Shown: in pieces, positions 1 to 8,972 of the stretch
Layout of the letters: each line of letters starts with the position of its first letter
Position numbering within the stretch: position 1 is the stretch's first letter
DNA from: Bacteroidota bacterium
Lineage (GTDB): Bacteria > Bacteroidota > Bacteroidia > Bacteroidales > Bacteroidaceae
NCBI GenBank assembly: GCA_023458215.1
Contig: JAEXAJ010000064.1
Span: 1-19,488 of the forward strand
DNA: 19,488 nt
Reading direction: 5' to 3'
Notes under the pieces: generated by a model
The model's input: only the letters and a program-made list of their open reading frames with translations
Database searches by the model: none
Told to the model about the DNA's origin: nothing
Position numbers and translations under genes: made by a program

Positions 1-19
1 GTTTTCGCTGATCTTTGCA

Positions 20-27
20 TACCTTTG
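20..27 (+). promoter_or_regulatory. Bacteroides -7 promoter box for the MFS gene
   Basis: The sequence TACCTTTG matches the Bacteroides primary sigma factor -7 consensus TAnnTTTG. It lies 30 bases upstream of the ATG at 58, giving a predicted transcript start near 33-36 and a leader of about 22 bases. The matching -33 region would fall at or before the left edge of the window, so it cannot be checked. Confidence 0.55.
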
Positions 28-57
28 CACCCGATTTTCAAAAACGATACGTAGATT

Positions 58-1254
58 ATGGTACAAACTCAAACATCACCTGTTCGTAAAATAGCTTATC
101 CTATCTTGATTGCATTAAGTGTTTCCCACTGTTTGAATGACTTGTTGCAGTCTGTTATTACGGCTGTATATCCTTTGTTGAAAACAGATTTGTCATTGAG
201 TTTTGCACAGATTGGTTTGATTACGTTGGTGTATCAGATGTCTGCTTCGGTATTTCAGCCAATTACGGGATTGATTTTCGACAAACGCCCTATTGCTTGG
301 TCATTACCTATCGGGATGACATTTTCATTGGTAGGTATCGTGAGCCTTGCTTTTTCAACTAATCTCTATTGGCTGATGGGATCAGTGTTTATAGTGGGCA
401 TTGGTTCTTCGGTGCTGCACCCGGAAGCTTCGCGCATCACATTCCTGGCTTCGGGTGGTAAAAGAGGATTGGCACAATCGCTTTTTCAGGTGGGTGGGAA
501 CTTGGGCGGTTCGCTGGGACCGCTGCTGGTGGCATTGCTGGTAGCGCCGTTTGGCAGACAATATGTTGCTTGGTTTGCTGTACTAGCTTTGATTGCTATT
601 TGGGTGATGATGCCCATTTGCCGGTGGTACCGTTCCTATCTGAATCACCTAAAGAAGCGTCCGATGCTTGCCAAAGTGCAAACTAAACGTCCGCTCTCTG
701 CAAAAATGACGGCTTTTGCAGTGGGAGTGCTTTTAGTGCTTATCTTCTCCAAATACATTTATATGGCTAGTTTGACGAGCTACTATACCTTCTATCTTAT
801 TCATAAATTTGGTGTCACCGTTCAACAATCGCAAATATACCTGTTTATCTTTTTGGTAGCTACTGCTGCGGGTACATTGACGGGAGGGCCGATAGGAGAT
901 AAAGTCGGACGTAAATTCGTTATATGGATTTCTATTCTCGGAACGGCTCCTTTCAGTATGCTGATGCCACACGTGGGACTCTTTTGGACGGTGGTGCTGA
1001 GCTTCTGTGTAGGTTTTATGCTTTCGTCCGCTTTTCCGGCTATTCTGTTGTATGCGCAAGAGTTATTGCCCGATAAGTTGGGGCTTATTTCGGGATTGTT
1101 CTTCGGTTTTGCATTCGGTATTGCGGGTATAGCTTCGGCGGTATTGGGTAATATGGCTGATCATTTCGGCATAGAAACCGTATATAATGTATGTGCATTT
1201 ATGCCATTGCTGGGATTGGTCGCTTGGTTCCTGCCAAACCTGAAGAAAAGATAA
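58..1254 (+). CDS. fsr: MFS efflux transporter, fosmidomycin resistance (Fsr) type
   Basis: This 398-residue protein is a 12-helix major facilitator in the inner membrane, most likely a proton-driven drug exporter. The N-terminal half carries stretches characteristic of the Fsr family: SHCLNDLLQS near residue 23, FDKRP in the helix 2-3 loop, then HPEAS and SGGKRGLAQSLFQVGGN around residues 121-149. A hydrophilic loop rich in Lys and Arg (about residues 190-216) separates the two six-helix halves. A second-half GGPIGDKVGRK motif (about residue 276) is the repeat of the MFS loop 2-3 signature. Length agrees with E. coli Fsr (about 400 residues). The ATG at 58 follows a -7 box and places the first helix correctly. 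The next gene has its own promoter, so this looks monocistronic. The family is seen with good confidence; the actual drug is not known from sequence, and the symbol rests on family resemblance only. Confidence 0.85.
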   Translation: MVQTQTSPVRKIAYPILIALSVSHCLNDLLQSVITAVYPLLKTDLSLSFAQIGLITLVYQMSASVFQPITGLIFDKRPIAWSLPIGMTFSLVGIVSLAFSTNLYWLMGSVFIVGIGSSVLHPEASRITFLASGGKRGLAQSLFQVGGNLGGSLGPLLVALLVAPFGRQYVAWFAVLALIAIWVMMPICRWYRSYLNHLKKRPMLAKVQTKRPLSAKMTAFAVGVLLVLIFSKYIYMASLTSYYTFYLIHKFGVTVQQSQIYLFIFLVATAAGTLTGGPIGDKVGRKFVIWISILGTAPFSMLMPHVGLFWTVVLSFCVGFMLSSAFPAILLYAQELLPDKLGLISGLFFGFAFGIAGIASAVLGNMADHFGIETVYNVCAFMPLLGLVAWFLPNLKKR

Positions 1255-1345
1255 ATGAAACCTCAATATACACTTTAGCAATCATTTTGTTTGCAGAAAC
1301 AACATAAATGCATTTTGTTTTGCAGTTTTTAAAAGATACTTTCAT

Positions 1346-1353
1346 TATCTTTG
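1346..1353 (+). promoter_or_regulatory. Bacteroides -7 promoter box for the metalloprotease gene
   Basis: TATCTTTG matches TAnnTTTG exactly. A TTTG at 1319-1322 could be the -33 element, although the 23-base spacer is slightly longer than usual. The start would be near 1358-1361, leaving a leader of about 72 bases before the ATG at 1432. Confidence 0.65.
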
Positions 1354-1379
1354 CACTTCTTTTCATTCTATGAGAAGTG
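1354..1379 (+). promoter_or_regulatory. Dyad overlapping the predicted transcription start
   Basis: CACTTCT (1354-1360) and AGAAGTG (1373-1379) form a 7-base inverted repeat around a 12-base centre, directly after the -7 box. It could be an operator or a 5' hairpin in the leader. Function is inferred only from position. Confidence 0.3.
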
Positions 1380-1431
1380 AAAGAGGGAGACTTAACGAAC
1401 TAATTTTGTACTAAAGACAGACTTTGTATTG

Positions 1432-4071
1432 ATGAATTTAAAAACGCTACTGCCAGTCGTGGCAGCAACAGGTATTTTGATGTGCGAACCTACTGTATTA
1501 TCGTATGCAGCGCAACCGGTATTTGCTTCTCCCGAAGCTCCGGGATGGTTCCAAAAGAAAAAGAAGAGTGAAACCAAAGACACTGTTCAATCAAAGAATG
1601 AATATGAGAAGTTGACAGGTGATGGCGCTATCGTCCGCAAGGGCATGTTCAATGTTTACCAAAAGAAGAATGATTATTATTTCGAAGTTCCGGTGAAGCT
1701 GCTGGGACGCGATATGCTGGTAGTAAACAAGCTGCAACGTGTGCCTGCCGAACTGAACGAAGCCGGAGTAAACCGTGGTACGAACTACGAGAACCAAATG
1801 GTACGTTTTGAGTTGGATAAAGCCGCCGGTAAACTGATGATCCGCCAGAGTCGTGCTTTACCCTTGTCACCGGATACGGATGCCATCCGTCAATCGGTAC
1901 TCGATAATTATATCTCACCTTTAATAGCGGGCTTCAAGATCGAAGCATTCAGTAAAGACTCTACCACAGTACTGGTCAAGGTGAACGATATTTACGATGG
2001 TACGGAAACCAGTATTAATAATGTGTTCACGAATATCAACCTGGGCACGTCCGCCATTAAGAACTTGTCACGCATACTCTCCATCAAAGCCTTTGAGAAT
2101 AATGTAGTGGCGACCTCCGAACTGACAACCAAAGTGACCGAAGGTACAACAAGCGTCTATGTAACGGTAGAGGTCAGCTCCTCGTTGCTCTTACTGCCAG
2201 AGCAACCTATGATGGGACGACTGGACAATCCGCGTGTAGGATATTTCACCAATCCTTTATTAAACTATACCGACGGACAGCAACGTGTGGACAAGAAACA
2301 GTTCATTACCCGTTGGCGTCTCGAACCCAAACCGGAAGACCGGGAGCGTTATCTTCGTGGTGAGCTGGTGGAACCTGCGCGTCCGATTGTGTTTTATATA
2401 GAAAACTCTACTCCCCATCGTTGGAGAAAGTATATCAAACAAGGTATCGAGGACTGGCAAACGGCTTTTGAACGTGCCGGATTTAAGAATGCGATTCGTG
2501 CCATCGAACTGACCGATAGCATGAATGTAGATAAAGACGATGTGAACTATTCCGTCTTGACCTACGCCGCCTCTACGAAGGCTAATGCGATGGGACCTTC
2601 CATTCTCGACCCCCGTTCGGGTGAAATACTGGAAGCCGACATTATGTGGTGGCACAATGTGCTGGGCATGCTTCAGGAGTGGATTACGGTGCAGACCGGC
2701 GTGGTTCGTCCCGAAGCCCGTGGCGTGAAGTTGCCGGACGAATTGATGGGAGATGCCATGCGTTTTGTGGCTTGTCACGAAGTGGGGCATTCACTGGGCT
2801 TGCGTCATAACATGATGGGTTCGTGGGCTTTCCCCACCGACTCCTTGCGCTCCAAAGAGTTTACGGATCGCATGAACAGCACTTCCTCCTCTATCATGGA
2901 CTATGCCCGATTCAATTACATCGCCCAACCCGGTGACGGGGTGACGGTGCTTTCTCCGCATATCGGTCCTTATGATATGTTTGCCATTGAATACGGTTAC
3001 CGCTGGTATGGCAAGGAAACACCGGAGGCAGAGAGAGATTTGCTGATTGACTATTTGGATCGCCATACCGACCGCTTGTATAAATACAGTGAAGCGCAAG
3101 ACGTGCGCGATGCCGTAGACCCCCGCGCGCAAAACGAGGACTTGGGCGATGACGGGATCAAATCTTCTTTGCTGGGCATCGAAAACCTGAAGCGCATCAT
3201 CCCGCAGATTATCCAATGGACTACCACGGGAGAAAAAGGACAGACTTACGAGGAAGCTTCCCGCCTGTATTACGCCGTAATCAATCAGTGGAACAATTAC
3301 CTCTATCATGTGCTTGCCAATATCGGCGGCATCTACCTGGAGAACACTACGGTAGGCGACGGACAGAAAACCTACACCTTTGTCGAGAAAGAGAAGCAGC
3401 AGGCTGCCTTGAAGTTCCTGTTGGATGAAGTGTTGACGTATCCGAAGTGGTTGTTCGACACCGAAGTAGGGGAGTACACTTACCTGTTGCGCAATACTCC
3501 GCTGGGAGTAGTGGAGAATGCGCCTACGCAAGTATTGAAGAATGCACAGTCGTACATCCTTTGGGACTTGCTGGGCAACACCCGCCTGATGCGTATGCTC
3601 GAAAACGAATCGGTAAACGGAAAGAACGCTTTCACCGTGGTCGATCTCATGGACGGCCTGCACCGCAGCATTTTCGCCACTACCGAACGTGGCGCATTGC
3701 CCGATGTCATGACCCGCGCCTTGCAGAAAAACTTTGTGGATGCGTTGATTACCGCCGCTGCCGAAAGCGAAGCTGTTAAGATCAACAAGAAGCTGATGGA
3801 TAACCATTTCCTGCTCGATAACCAAACACCTTTGTGCAGTTGCGACGAGCATGCTCATAAACTGTACAGTGCCGACCGTATGGGCGCACCGCGTTCGGTG
3901 AATTTCTATGGTTCGCAGATCAATCGCGTATCGGATGCCATCTCAGTGAAACGCGGTGAGCTGCTTCGCATAAAAGAATTATTGCAGAGCCGCATGGGAA
4001 CATCGGATATAGCTACTAAATATCATTATAAAGATTTGATATTACGTATCAATACAGGATTAGGAATTTGA
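1432..4071 (+). CDS. Secreted zinc-dependent metalloprotease (DUF5117/DUF5118/DUF4953 type)
   Basis: This 879-residue exported protein is a metzincin-like zinc protease. Residues 1 to about 30 look like a Sec signal peptide (LLPVVAATGILM then SYAAQPVFA). A short Lys-rich linker follows, then a DUF5118-like segment (about 40-95), a DUF5117-like beta-rich region (about 95-290) and the catalytic region (about 385-740). The zinc site is H449-E450-V-G-H453 extended to G456 and H459 (HEVGHSLGLRH), with a Met-turn SIMDY at M489; all key residues are intact. The ATG at 1432 is preferred over the adjacent in-frame TTG at 1429. Homologues are usually 800-900 residues, so it appears complete. It has its own promoter and lies upstream of a susC/susD pair in the same direction, which suggests extracellular or periplasmic degradation of protein feeding that transporter. 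The substrate and cell location are not shown by sequence. Confidence 0.88.
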   Translation: MNLKTLLPVVAATGILMCEPTVLSYAAQPVFASPEAPGWFQKKKKSETKDTVQSKNEYEKLTGDGAIVRKGMFNVYQKKNDYYFEVPVKLLGRDMLVVNKLQRVPAELNEAGVNRGTNYENQMVRFELDKAAGKLMIRQSRALPLSPDTDAIRQSVLDNYISPLIAGFKIEAFSKDSTTVLVKVNDIYDGTETSINNVFTNINLGTSAIKNLSRILSIKAFENNVVATSELTTKVTEGTTSVYVTVEVSSSLLLLPEQPMMGRLDNPRVGYFTNPLLNYTDGQQRVDKKQFITRWRLEPKPEDRERYLRGELVEPARPIVFYIENSTPHRWRKYIKQGIEDWQTAFERAGFKNAIRAIELTDSMNVDKDDVNYSVLTYAASTKANAMGPSILDPRSGEILEADIMWWHNVLGMLQEWITVQTGVVRPEARGVKLPDELMGDAMRFVACHEVGHSLGLRHNMMGSWAFPTDSLRSKEFTDRMNSTSSSIMDYARFNYIAQPGDGVTVLSPHIGPYDMFAIEYGYRWYGKETPEAERDLLIDYLDRHTDRLYKYSEAQDVRDAVDPRAQNEDLGDDGIKSSLLGIENLKRIIPQIIQWTTTGEKGQTYEEASRLYYAVINQWNNYLYHVLANIGGIYLENTTVGDGQKTYTFVEKEKQQAALKFLLDEVLTYPKWLFDTEVGEYTYLLRNTPLGVVENAPTQVLKNAQSYILWDLLGNTRLMRMLENESVNGKNAFTVVDLMDGLHRSIFATTERGALPDVMTRALQKNFVDALITAAAESEAVKINKKLMDNHFLLDNQTPLCSCDEHAHKLYSADRMGAPRSVNFYGSQINRVSDAISVKRGELLRIKELLQSRMGTSDIATKYHYKDLILRINTGLGI

Positions 4072-4092
4072 TTTAGCGGTGGAACCGCTAAA
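4072..4092 (+). terminator. Hairpin directly after the metalloprotease stop codon
   Basis: TTTAGCGGT (4072-4080) and ACCGCTAAA (4084-4092) form a perfect 9-base stem with a GGA loop, starting at the base after the TGA stop. No T-run follows, so it is a poor intrinsic terminator. It may instead protect the 3' end or attenuate readthrough into susC. Confidence 0.4.
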
Positions 4093-4194
4093 AGTTATGA
4101 GTTGTAAGTTATAAGTTATTTGCTTGTGTTTCTCCTTTCGGCACTATGACATAACCATATAAACAAATAACTTATAACTCATAACTCATAACTT
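4092..4194. repeat. 31-base imperfect inverted repeat with a 7-base internal unit
   Basis: The arms 4092-4122 and 4164-4194 are reverse complements at 29 of 31 positions, around a 41-base centre. The right arm holds repeated ATAACTC-like heptads (4174-4192); the left arm holds the complement with two changes. In RNA one mismatch would become a G-U pair, giving a very stable stem between the metalloprotease and susC. It resembles a dispersed intergenic element rather than a gene. No target-site duplication or transposase was recognised. Confidence 0.75.
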
Positions 4195-4237
4195 ATTTAA
4201 GTTTTCTTTAGAGTATTAATTTTATTTATTGTAAAGC

Positions 4238-7200
4238 ATGGAAAAACGCTTATTAATCGTTTTGCTATGCCTCTTGGGCGCTTTGTCTTCCGCTTTTGCG
4301 GCAGACAGGAAAGTGCAGGGCGTAGTAATATCTTCAGAGGACAATCTTCCACTTATCGGGGCATCCGTTTACATCACGACGGAAGACCAGATAAAGGCGG
4401 GAAGCACTCAATCTACCATTGGTGTCATCACCGATGTAGAAGGCAAGTTCTCTATTTCAGTCCCCTCGGGAGTAACCCGTCTCTTTTGCAGTTACGTGGG
4501 CTATGAAGTGCGGGAATTGAAACTCCTGCCGGGTAAGGATCAGTACGAAATCACCCTTCATATATCTTCGCAAATGCTGGACGCTGTGGTCGTGACAGGA
4601 TATCAGACGGTGGAACGCCGTAAACTGACGGCAGCCGTATCGAAGCTCGATATCTCCGACGAAACTATTGGTGCGGTGAAAAGCATCGACCAAGCGTTGG
4701 CGGGACAAGTAGCGGGTCTTTCCGTCAGCACTCCTTCGGGTGCGCCGGGCGCTGCGGCGAGGATACGTATTCGTGGTACGGCTTCGATGAACGGTACGCA
4801 AGACCCTCTGTGGGTATTGGACGGTATTCCGTTGGAAGGAACAGATATCCCTACCGGCGGAGAAATCAATGACATTGACAATTTGCGTCAGTCCTCTATC
4901 GCCGGGCTCAATCCTGCCGATATCGAAAACATCACCGTATTGAAAGATGCCGCAGCCACTGCCATCTACGGTGCGCGCGCCGCCAACGGCGTTATCGTGA
5001 TTACCACGAAGAAAGGAAAAGCAGGCAAGCCCGTTATCAACTTCTCTTCCCGTTTCACCTATACACCTACCCTGAGCACAAAACGCCTGAATCTGCTGAA
5101 CTCCGGCGAAAAGGTGGATTTGGAGTTGGATATGATTCGCAATAACTACTCATCGGAGAACACTAAGGGCGGTGTCTACAATATCCTTTCCAAATACAAG
5201 GAAGTGAACGCTTTCCAAAATGGAGGATGGGATGCCTTGAGCTCCGGAGCGCAAGCCGACATCAATCGCCTGAAGACTCTCAACACCGATTGGAGCGACG
5301 TCCTGTTCCGGGATGCATTCAATCAGGAATACAACCTGAACCTTTCGGGCGGTACAGAGAAAGCGACCTACTACACCTCCTTCGGCTACTCCAAAGAAAA
5401 CGGTAACGTAGAAGGCGTAGGCATGGATCGCTTCAACCTCGTGGGCAAGACTTCTTATAAGGTGAACCGCATGCTGAAGTTTGGCGTATCCTTGTTTGCC
5501 AACCGTCGTAAGAACACCTCTTACCTGACGGATAAATATGGTATGGCCAACCCGATGTACTATTCTCGTTTGGCTAATCCTTACTTTGAGTTGTACGATA
5601 AGAATGGAAACTACAATTACGATTACGACATCCAGAACAATACCAATACCGACCTCGGTTTCAACATCATGGAGGAGCGTAACAATACTACCAACGAAAG
5701 CATTGTCAACTCCTTCTCATCCATCTTTGACGCCGAGTTGCGCTTCAACGACAAACTGAAGCTCACCTCCCAGTTCGGCTACCAGATGGACAAGACCTCC
5801 AAAGAGGAGATTGCCGACTGGGACAGCTACACCATGCGCAGCTACTACAAGATGAGCGAATATACCACAGGCGGCGTGAAAAAGTACTTCCTGCCGGTAG
5901 GCGGCATGCAGAAGACCTACGAGAACAGTAACTCGCAGATCACCTGGAAAGCCATGGGTGAATATCGTGATAGCTTCAAAGACATCCACGAGCTGGAAGT
6001 AATGGCAGGTACCGAGTTGCGCAAGACCTGGTACGAAACACTCTTCTCCGCCGGATATGGCTTTGACCGCAAGACGCTCACCACCAAACCGGTTATCTTC
6101 CCCAACGAGAGTTATGCCAATACATGGCCCTTGCACGCTACTACGTATAAGGAGAATGCCTATGTGTCTTTCTTCTCCACCGCCTCTTACTCGCTGCTCA
6201 ACCGCTATACGATAGGCGGCAGTATCCGTTTCGACGGTTCCGACCTCTTCGGCGTGGACAAGAAGTACCGCTATTTGCCCCTCTATTCAGTCAGCGCACT
6301 TTGGCGTTTGTCCGAAGAACCGTTCATGCAACAAGCCAAGTGGATAGACAACTTGGTGTTCCGTGCCTCTTACGGTTTGCAAGGCAACATTGACAAGAAC
6401 ACGTCACCTTTCCTCTTGGGCACCTATAAGGTAGAAAGCATCCTTCCGGGATATTTTGAAGATATGATTGATATCAACTCAGCTCCTAATAAAAAGCTGC
6501 GTTGGGAAAAGACGCAATCGGTAAATACCGGTTTTGACTTCTCTATATTCAACTCTGCCATCAACCTGAGCGTAGATTATTACTATCGCAAAGGTACCGA
6601 CCTGATCGGCCTGCACATGCTTCCCCTCGAAACCGGATTCACCTCGATGACCGTAAACTGGGCGAGCATGGAGAACAAAGGTGTGGAAATAGCCCTTACC
6701 ACCCGTAATATCACCACCAAGAACTTCTCTTGGTACACCACCTTCAACTTTGCCTATAACGGCAATAAAGTGTTGCGTGAGAACGTCCCCGAATACCAGA
6801 CCACTCCCGGACGCGAAGGCTATCCCGCAGGTGCTCTCTTTGCGTTGAAGACTGCCGGAGTGAATAAAGAAACCGGAAACATGATGTTTTACAATCCCCA
6901 AGGCGAGAAAGTGACCTTGAAAGAACTCTACCGCTTGGTGGACGAGTGGGGGATCGGTTTCTCTTCATCCGATGTGACACCTGCCGAAGAGAGAACCTTT
7001 TACTCTTATGTAGGTACTAGCGATGCTCCTTATACAGGTGGTTTTATCAATACCTTCACCTACAAGAACTGGGAATTGAGCGCAAACTTCTCCCTTACCA
7101 TGGGCGGACACGTGCGCACCCGACCCACATACGAACTAATCCAGCCCGATTATGGCAAGAACTACAATCGTGATATTCTGAATATCTGGACACCTCAGAA

Positions 7201-7534
7201 TCCCGATGCCACATTACCGGCCATCAAGACAACTTCTTCTCCTGAATTTGAAGAATACTCTTGGTATATGACGAAGTCCATTTGGCGCGACCTCGACATT
7301 TGGGTGAAGAAGCTCAACTACGTGCGTCTGCAAAACCTGCGCTTGGGTTATCGCATTCCCGAAGTGCTTACCAAGCGTCTGGGCATGAATGGAGCCACTG
7401 TATCTATCGAAGGACGCAATCTGTGTGTATTCGGTTCGGGATACGATAACTATTTGGACCCTGAGTCAATGGGTAATCCATACGCGGCTCCCGTACCCAA
7501 GTCCGTGATATTCAGTTTAAGTTTGAACTTCTAA
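4238..7534 (+). CDS. SusC/RagA family TonB-linked outer membrane transporter
   Basis: This 1098-residue outer membrane barrel takes up oligomeric nutrients using TonB energy, with its SusD partner acting as a lid. Residues 1-22 are a Sec signal peptide ending ALSSAFA. Residues about 25-110 form a carboxypeptidase-regulatory-like beta domain (KVQGVV start, ITDVEGKFS). D115-AVVVTGYQ is the usual junction to the plug. The plug ends with the family signature YGARAANGVIVITT at about 244-257, followed by the barrel, which closes with a C-terminal Phe (SLSLNF). Length is normal and no frameshift was seen. The susD gene begins 12 bases after its stop, so the two are surely one operon. No TAnnTTTG box was found in the AT-rich leader (4195-4237), so it may use an atypical promoter or readthrough from the protease. 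The substrate cannot be read from sequence; the adjacent protease and the RagAB precedent favour peptides. Confidence 0.95.
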   Translation: MEKRLLIVLLCLLGALSSAFAADRKVQGVVISSEDNLPLIGASVYITTEDQIKAGSTQSTIGVITDVEGKFSISVPSGVTRLFCSYVGYEVRELKLLPGKDQYEITLHISSQMLDAVVVTGYQTVERRKLTAAVSKLDISDETIGAVKSIDQALAGQVAGLSVSTPSGAPGAAARIRIRGTASMNGTQDPLWVLDGIPLEGTDIPTGGEINDIDNLRQSSIAGLNPADIENITVLKDAAATAIYGARAANGVIVITTKKGKAGKPVINFSSRFTYTPTLSTKRLNLLNSGEKVDLELDMIRNNYSSENTKGGVYNILSKYKEVNAFQNGGWDALSSGAQADINRLKTLNTDWSDVLFRDAFNQEYNLNLSGGTEKATYYTSFGYSKENGNVEGVGMDRFNLVGKTSYKVNRMLKFGVSLFANRRKNTSYLTDKYGMANPMYYSRLANPYFELYDKNGNYNYDYDIQNNTNTDLGFNIMEERNNTTNESIVNSFSSIFDAELRFNDKLKLTSQFGYQMDKTSKEEIADWDSYTMRSYYKMSEYTTGGVKKYFLPVGGMQKTYENSNSQITWKAMGEYRDSFKDIHELEVMAGTELRKTWYETLFSAGYGFDRKTLTTKPVIFPNESYANTWPLHATTYKENAYVSFFSTASYSLLNRYTIGGSIRFDGSDLFGVDKKYRYLPLYSVSALWRLSEEPFMQQAKWIDNLVFRASYGLQGNIDKNTSPFLLGTYKVESILPGYFEDMIDINSAPNKKLRWEKTQSVNTGFDFSIFNSAINLSVDYYYRKGTDLIGLHMLPLETGFTSMTVNWASMENKGVEIALTTRNITTKNFSWYTTFNFAYNGNKVLRENVPEYQTTPGREGYPAGALFALKTAGVNKETGNMMFYNPQGEKVTLKELYRLVDEWGIGFSSSDVTPAEERTFYSYVGTSDAPYTGGFINTFTYKNWELSANFSLTMGGHVRTRPTYELIQPDYGKNYNRDILNIWTPQNPDATLPAIKTTSSPEFEEYSWYMTKSIWRDLDIWVKKLNYVRLQNLRLGYRIPEVLTKRLGMNGATVSIEGRNLCVFGSGYDNYLDPESMGNPYAAPVPKSVIFSLSLNF

Positions 7535-7546
7535 AAACGAGAGACA

Positions 7547-8884
7547 ATGAAAAGAATACTAAGTCTGATGATACTAAGCTGTATGCTTCTGCTTACAGCC
7601 TGCGACAACTACCTCGATATTCAGCCTACCGGTAGTGTCATTCCCAACTCACTGGCTGAATACAGGGCATTGATTGCCCGCTCCTATAAGAGTGCAAGCG
7701 GTTTGAAAGATCGGGGTATGGTCTGTTTTCGTTCCGATGAAATGCAGGTGCATGACGACGAATACGATCAGAAAAGCTATATGGATATAGAACGCTGGAA
7801 TGATTTGGAAGCCAACGAAAATACCATGCCATTTGGTTGGGCGAGATATTACAACATCCTCTTTATCGCCACGCAAATCATCGAGAATAAGGATGATATA
7901 AAAGACGGTAGTCAGGCCGACATCAATCAGTTGGTGGGCGAAGCCTATCTGTTGCGTGCATACATGCACTTCTTGCTGGTCAATCTTTACGGTCAGCCCT
8001 ATACCAAGCCCGGTGCGTTTGAAACCAAGTCCATCCCCTTGAAGTTAGACACCGATTTGGAAAAGCTTTTGAAGCGTAACACTGTATTTGAAGTCTACAC
8101 TTCCATACAGCTCGATCTCGATGAAGCTCGCAAACTGATTACTACTTCCGAGTGGGAAACGGCATATTCCTACCGCTTTAATACCGCCTCGGTGGACGCA
8201 TTCCAATCCCGTCTATCCCTTTACAAAGGTGAGTGGCAGGATGCACTGACCGCTTCCGAAGCAGCGCTTGCCAAGAAGTCTACGCTTGAGGACTTGAACG
8301 ATGCCTCTGCCAACCTGCCTAACTTCTTCCAGTCGGTAGAGAATATCACTGCACTCGAAATGCCTTTAGACCGTTCGGTTAATAACGTATCATTGGCACC
8401 ACCTTCCTTCCTGGCTCTATACACAGAAGGCGACCTTCGTCCCGACAAGTATTTTGCCAAGTCCGATGCCAACGGTTTCCGTAAGAGCCAGAAAGGTGGC
8501 AATAACAACTATCTCTGTACTTTCCGTACAGGCGAACTTTATCTGAATGCTGCCGAGGCTGCCGCGCAGTCCGACCTCTTGCCCGAAGCACGCACGCACT
8601 TGCTGAATCTGATGGCAAAGCGTTATACACCGGAGGCATACGCAACGAAAGCTGCCGCCGTCAATGCCATGAGCAAAGAGGCATTAATCAGCGAAATCCT
8701 CAACGAGCGTGCCCGTGAATTGGCATTCGAAGGTCACCGTTGGTTCGACCTTCGCCGCACTACCCGCCCGCGATTAGAGAAAGTGCTTGGTGGCAAGACG
8801 TATGTGCTCGAAGAGAATGATGCCCGTTATACACTGCCCATTCCCAAAGATGCGACTGAAGCTAATCCGGGATTGCTGAATTAG
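7547..8884 (+). CDS. SusD/RagB family outer membrane lipoprotein
   Basis: This 445-residue surface lipoprotein is the substrate-binding lid of the SusC transporter encoded 12 bases upstream. The signal peptide ends in a lipobox LLTAC with acylated C19, followed by the typical DNYLDIQPTG start of a SusD protein. The middle is alpha-helical and TPR-like (GEAYLLRAYMHFLLVNLYGQ). The C-terminal family motif NERARELAFEGHRWFDLRR starts at N386, and the usual YTLPIP close begins at Y428, ending EANPGLLN. It is shorter than many glycan-binding SusD proteins (often 500-600 residues), mainly in the variable ligand-binding loops. This fits a small peptide or simple ligand but does not prove it. It ends the operon; the next gene has its own promoter box. 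Confidence 0.93.
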   Translation: MKRILSLMILSCMLLLTACDNYLDIQPTGSVIPNSLAEYRALIARSYKSASGLKDRGMVCFRSDEMQVHDDEYDQKSYMDIERWNDLEANENTMPFGWARYYNILFIATQIIENKDDIKDGSQADINQLVGEAYLLRAYMHFLLVNLYGQPYTKPGAFETKSIPLKLDTDLEKLLKRNTVFEVYTSIQLDLDEARKLITTSEWETAYSYRFNTASVDAFQSRLSLYKGEWQDALTASEAALAKKSTLEDLNDASANLPNFFQSVENITALEMPLDRSVNNVSLAPPSFLALYTEGDLRPDKYFAKSDANGFRKSQKGGNNNYLCTFRTGELYLNAAEAAAQSDLLPEARTHLLNLMAKRYTPEAYATKAAAVNAMSKEALISEILNERARELAFEGHRWFDLRRTTRPRLEKVLGGKTYVLEENDARYTLPIPKDATEANPGLLN

Positions 8885-8934
8885 CGATATCGAAAATACA
8901 TTTATTATTTCAGGGAATATTTAGAAATTAACTT

Positions 8935-8942
8935 TATCTTTG
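8935..8942 (+). promoter_or_regulatory. Bacteroides -7 promoter box for the first AAA/nuclease gene
   Basis: TATCTTTG matches TAnnTTTG and lies 30 bases before the ATG at 8973. An upstream in-frame ATG at 8940 falls inside this box and would not be transcribed, which decides the start. No clear -33 TTTG was seen. Confidence 0.6.
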
Positions 8943-8972
8943 CTCTATTGTTATCTTAACATTGCATCGAGT

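Noticed and set aside
1429..1431. TTG as start of the metalloprotease
   Set aside because: An ATG follows immediately at 1432 and gives the same signal peptide.
2791..3858. A 355-codon open frame on the minus strand inside the metalloprotease gene
   Set aside because: It is antisense to an intact, motif-bearing protease, has no recognisable domain, and arises from codon bias of the + strand gene.
8940..8972. Upstream in-frame ATG adding 11 residues to the first AAA/nuclease protein
   Set aside because: It lies inside the TATCTTTG promoter box, so it would precede the transcript start; the paralogue also begins close to the PIGIQ motif.
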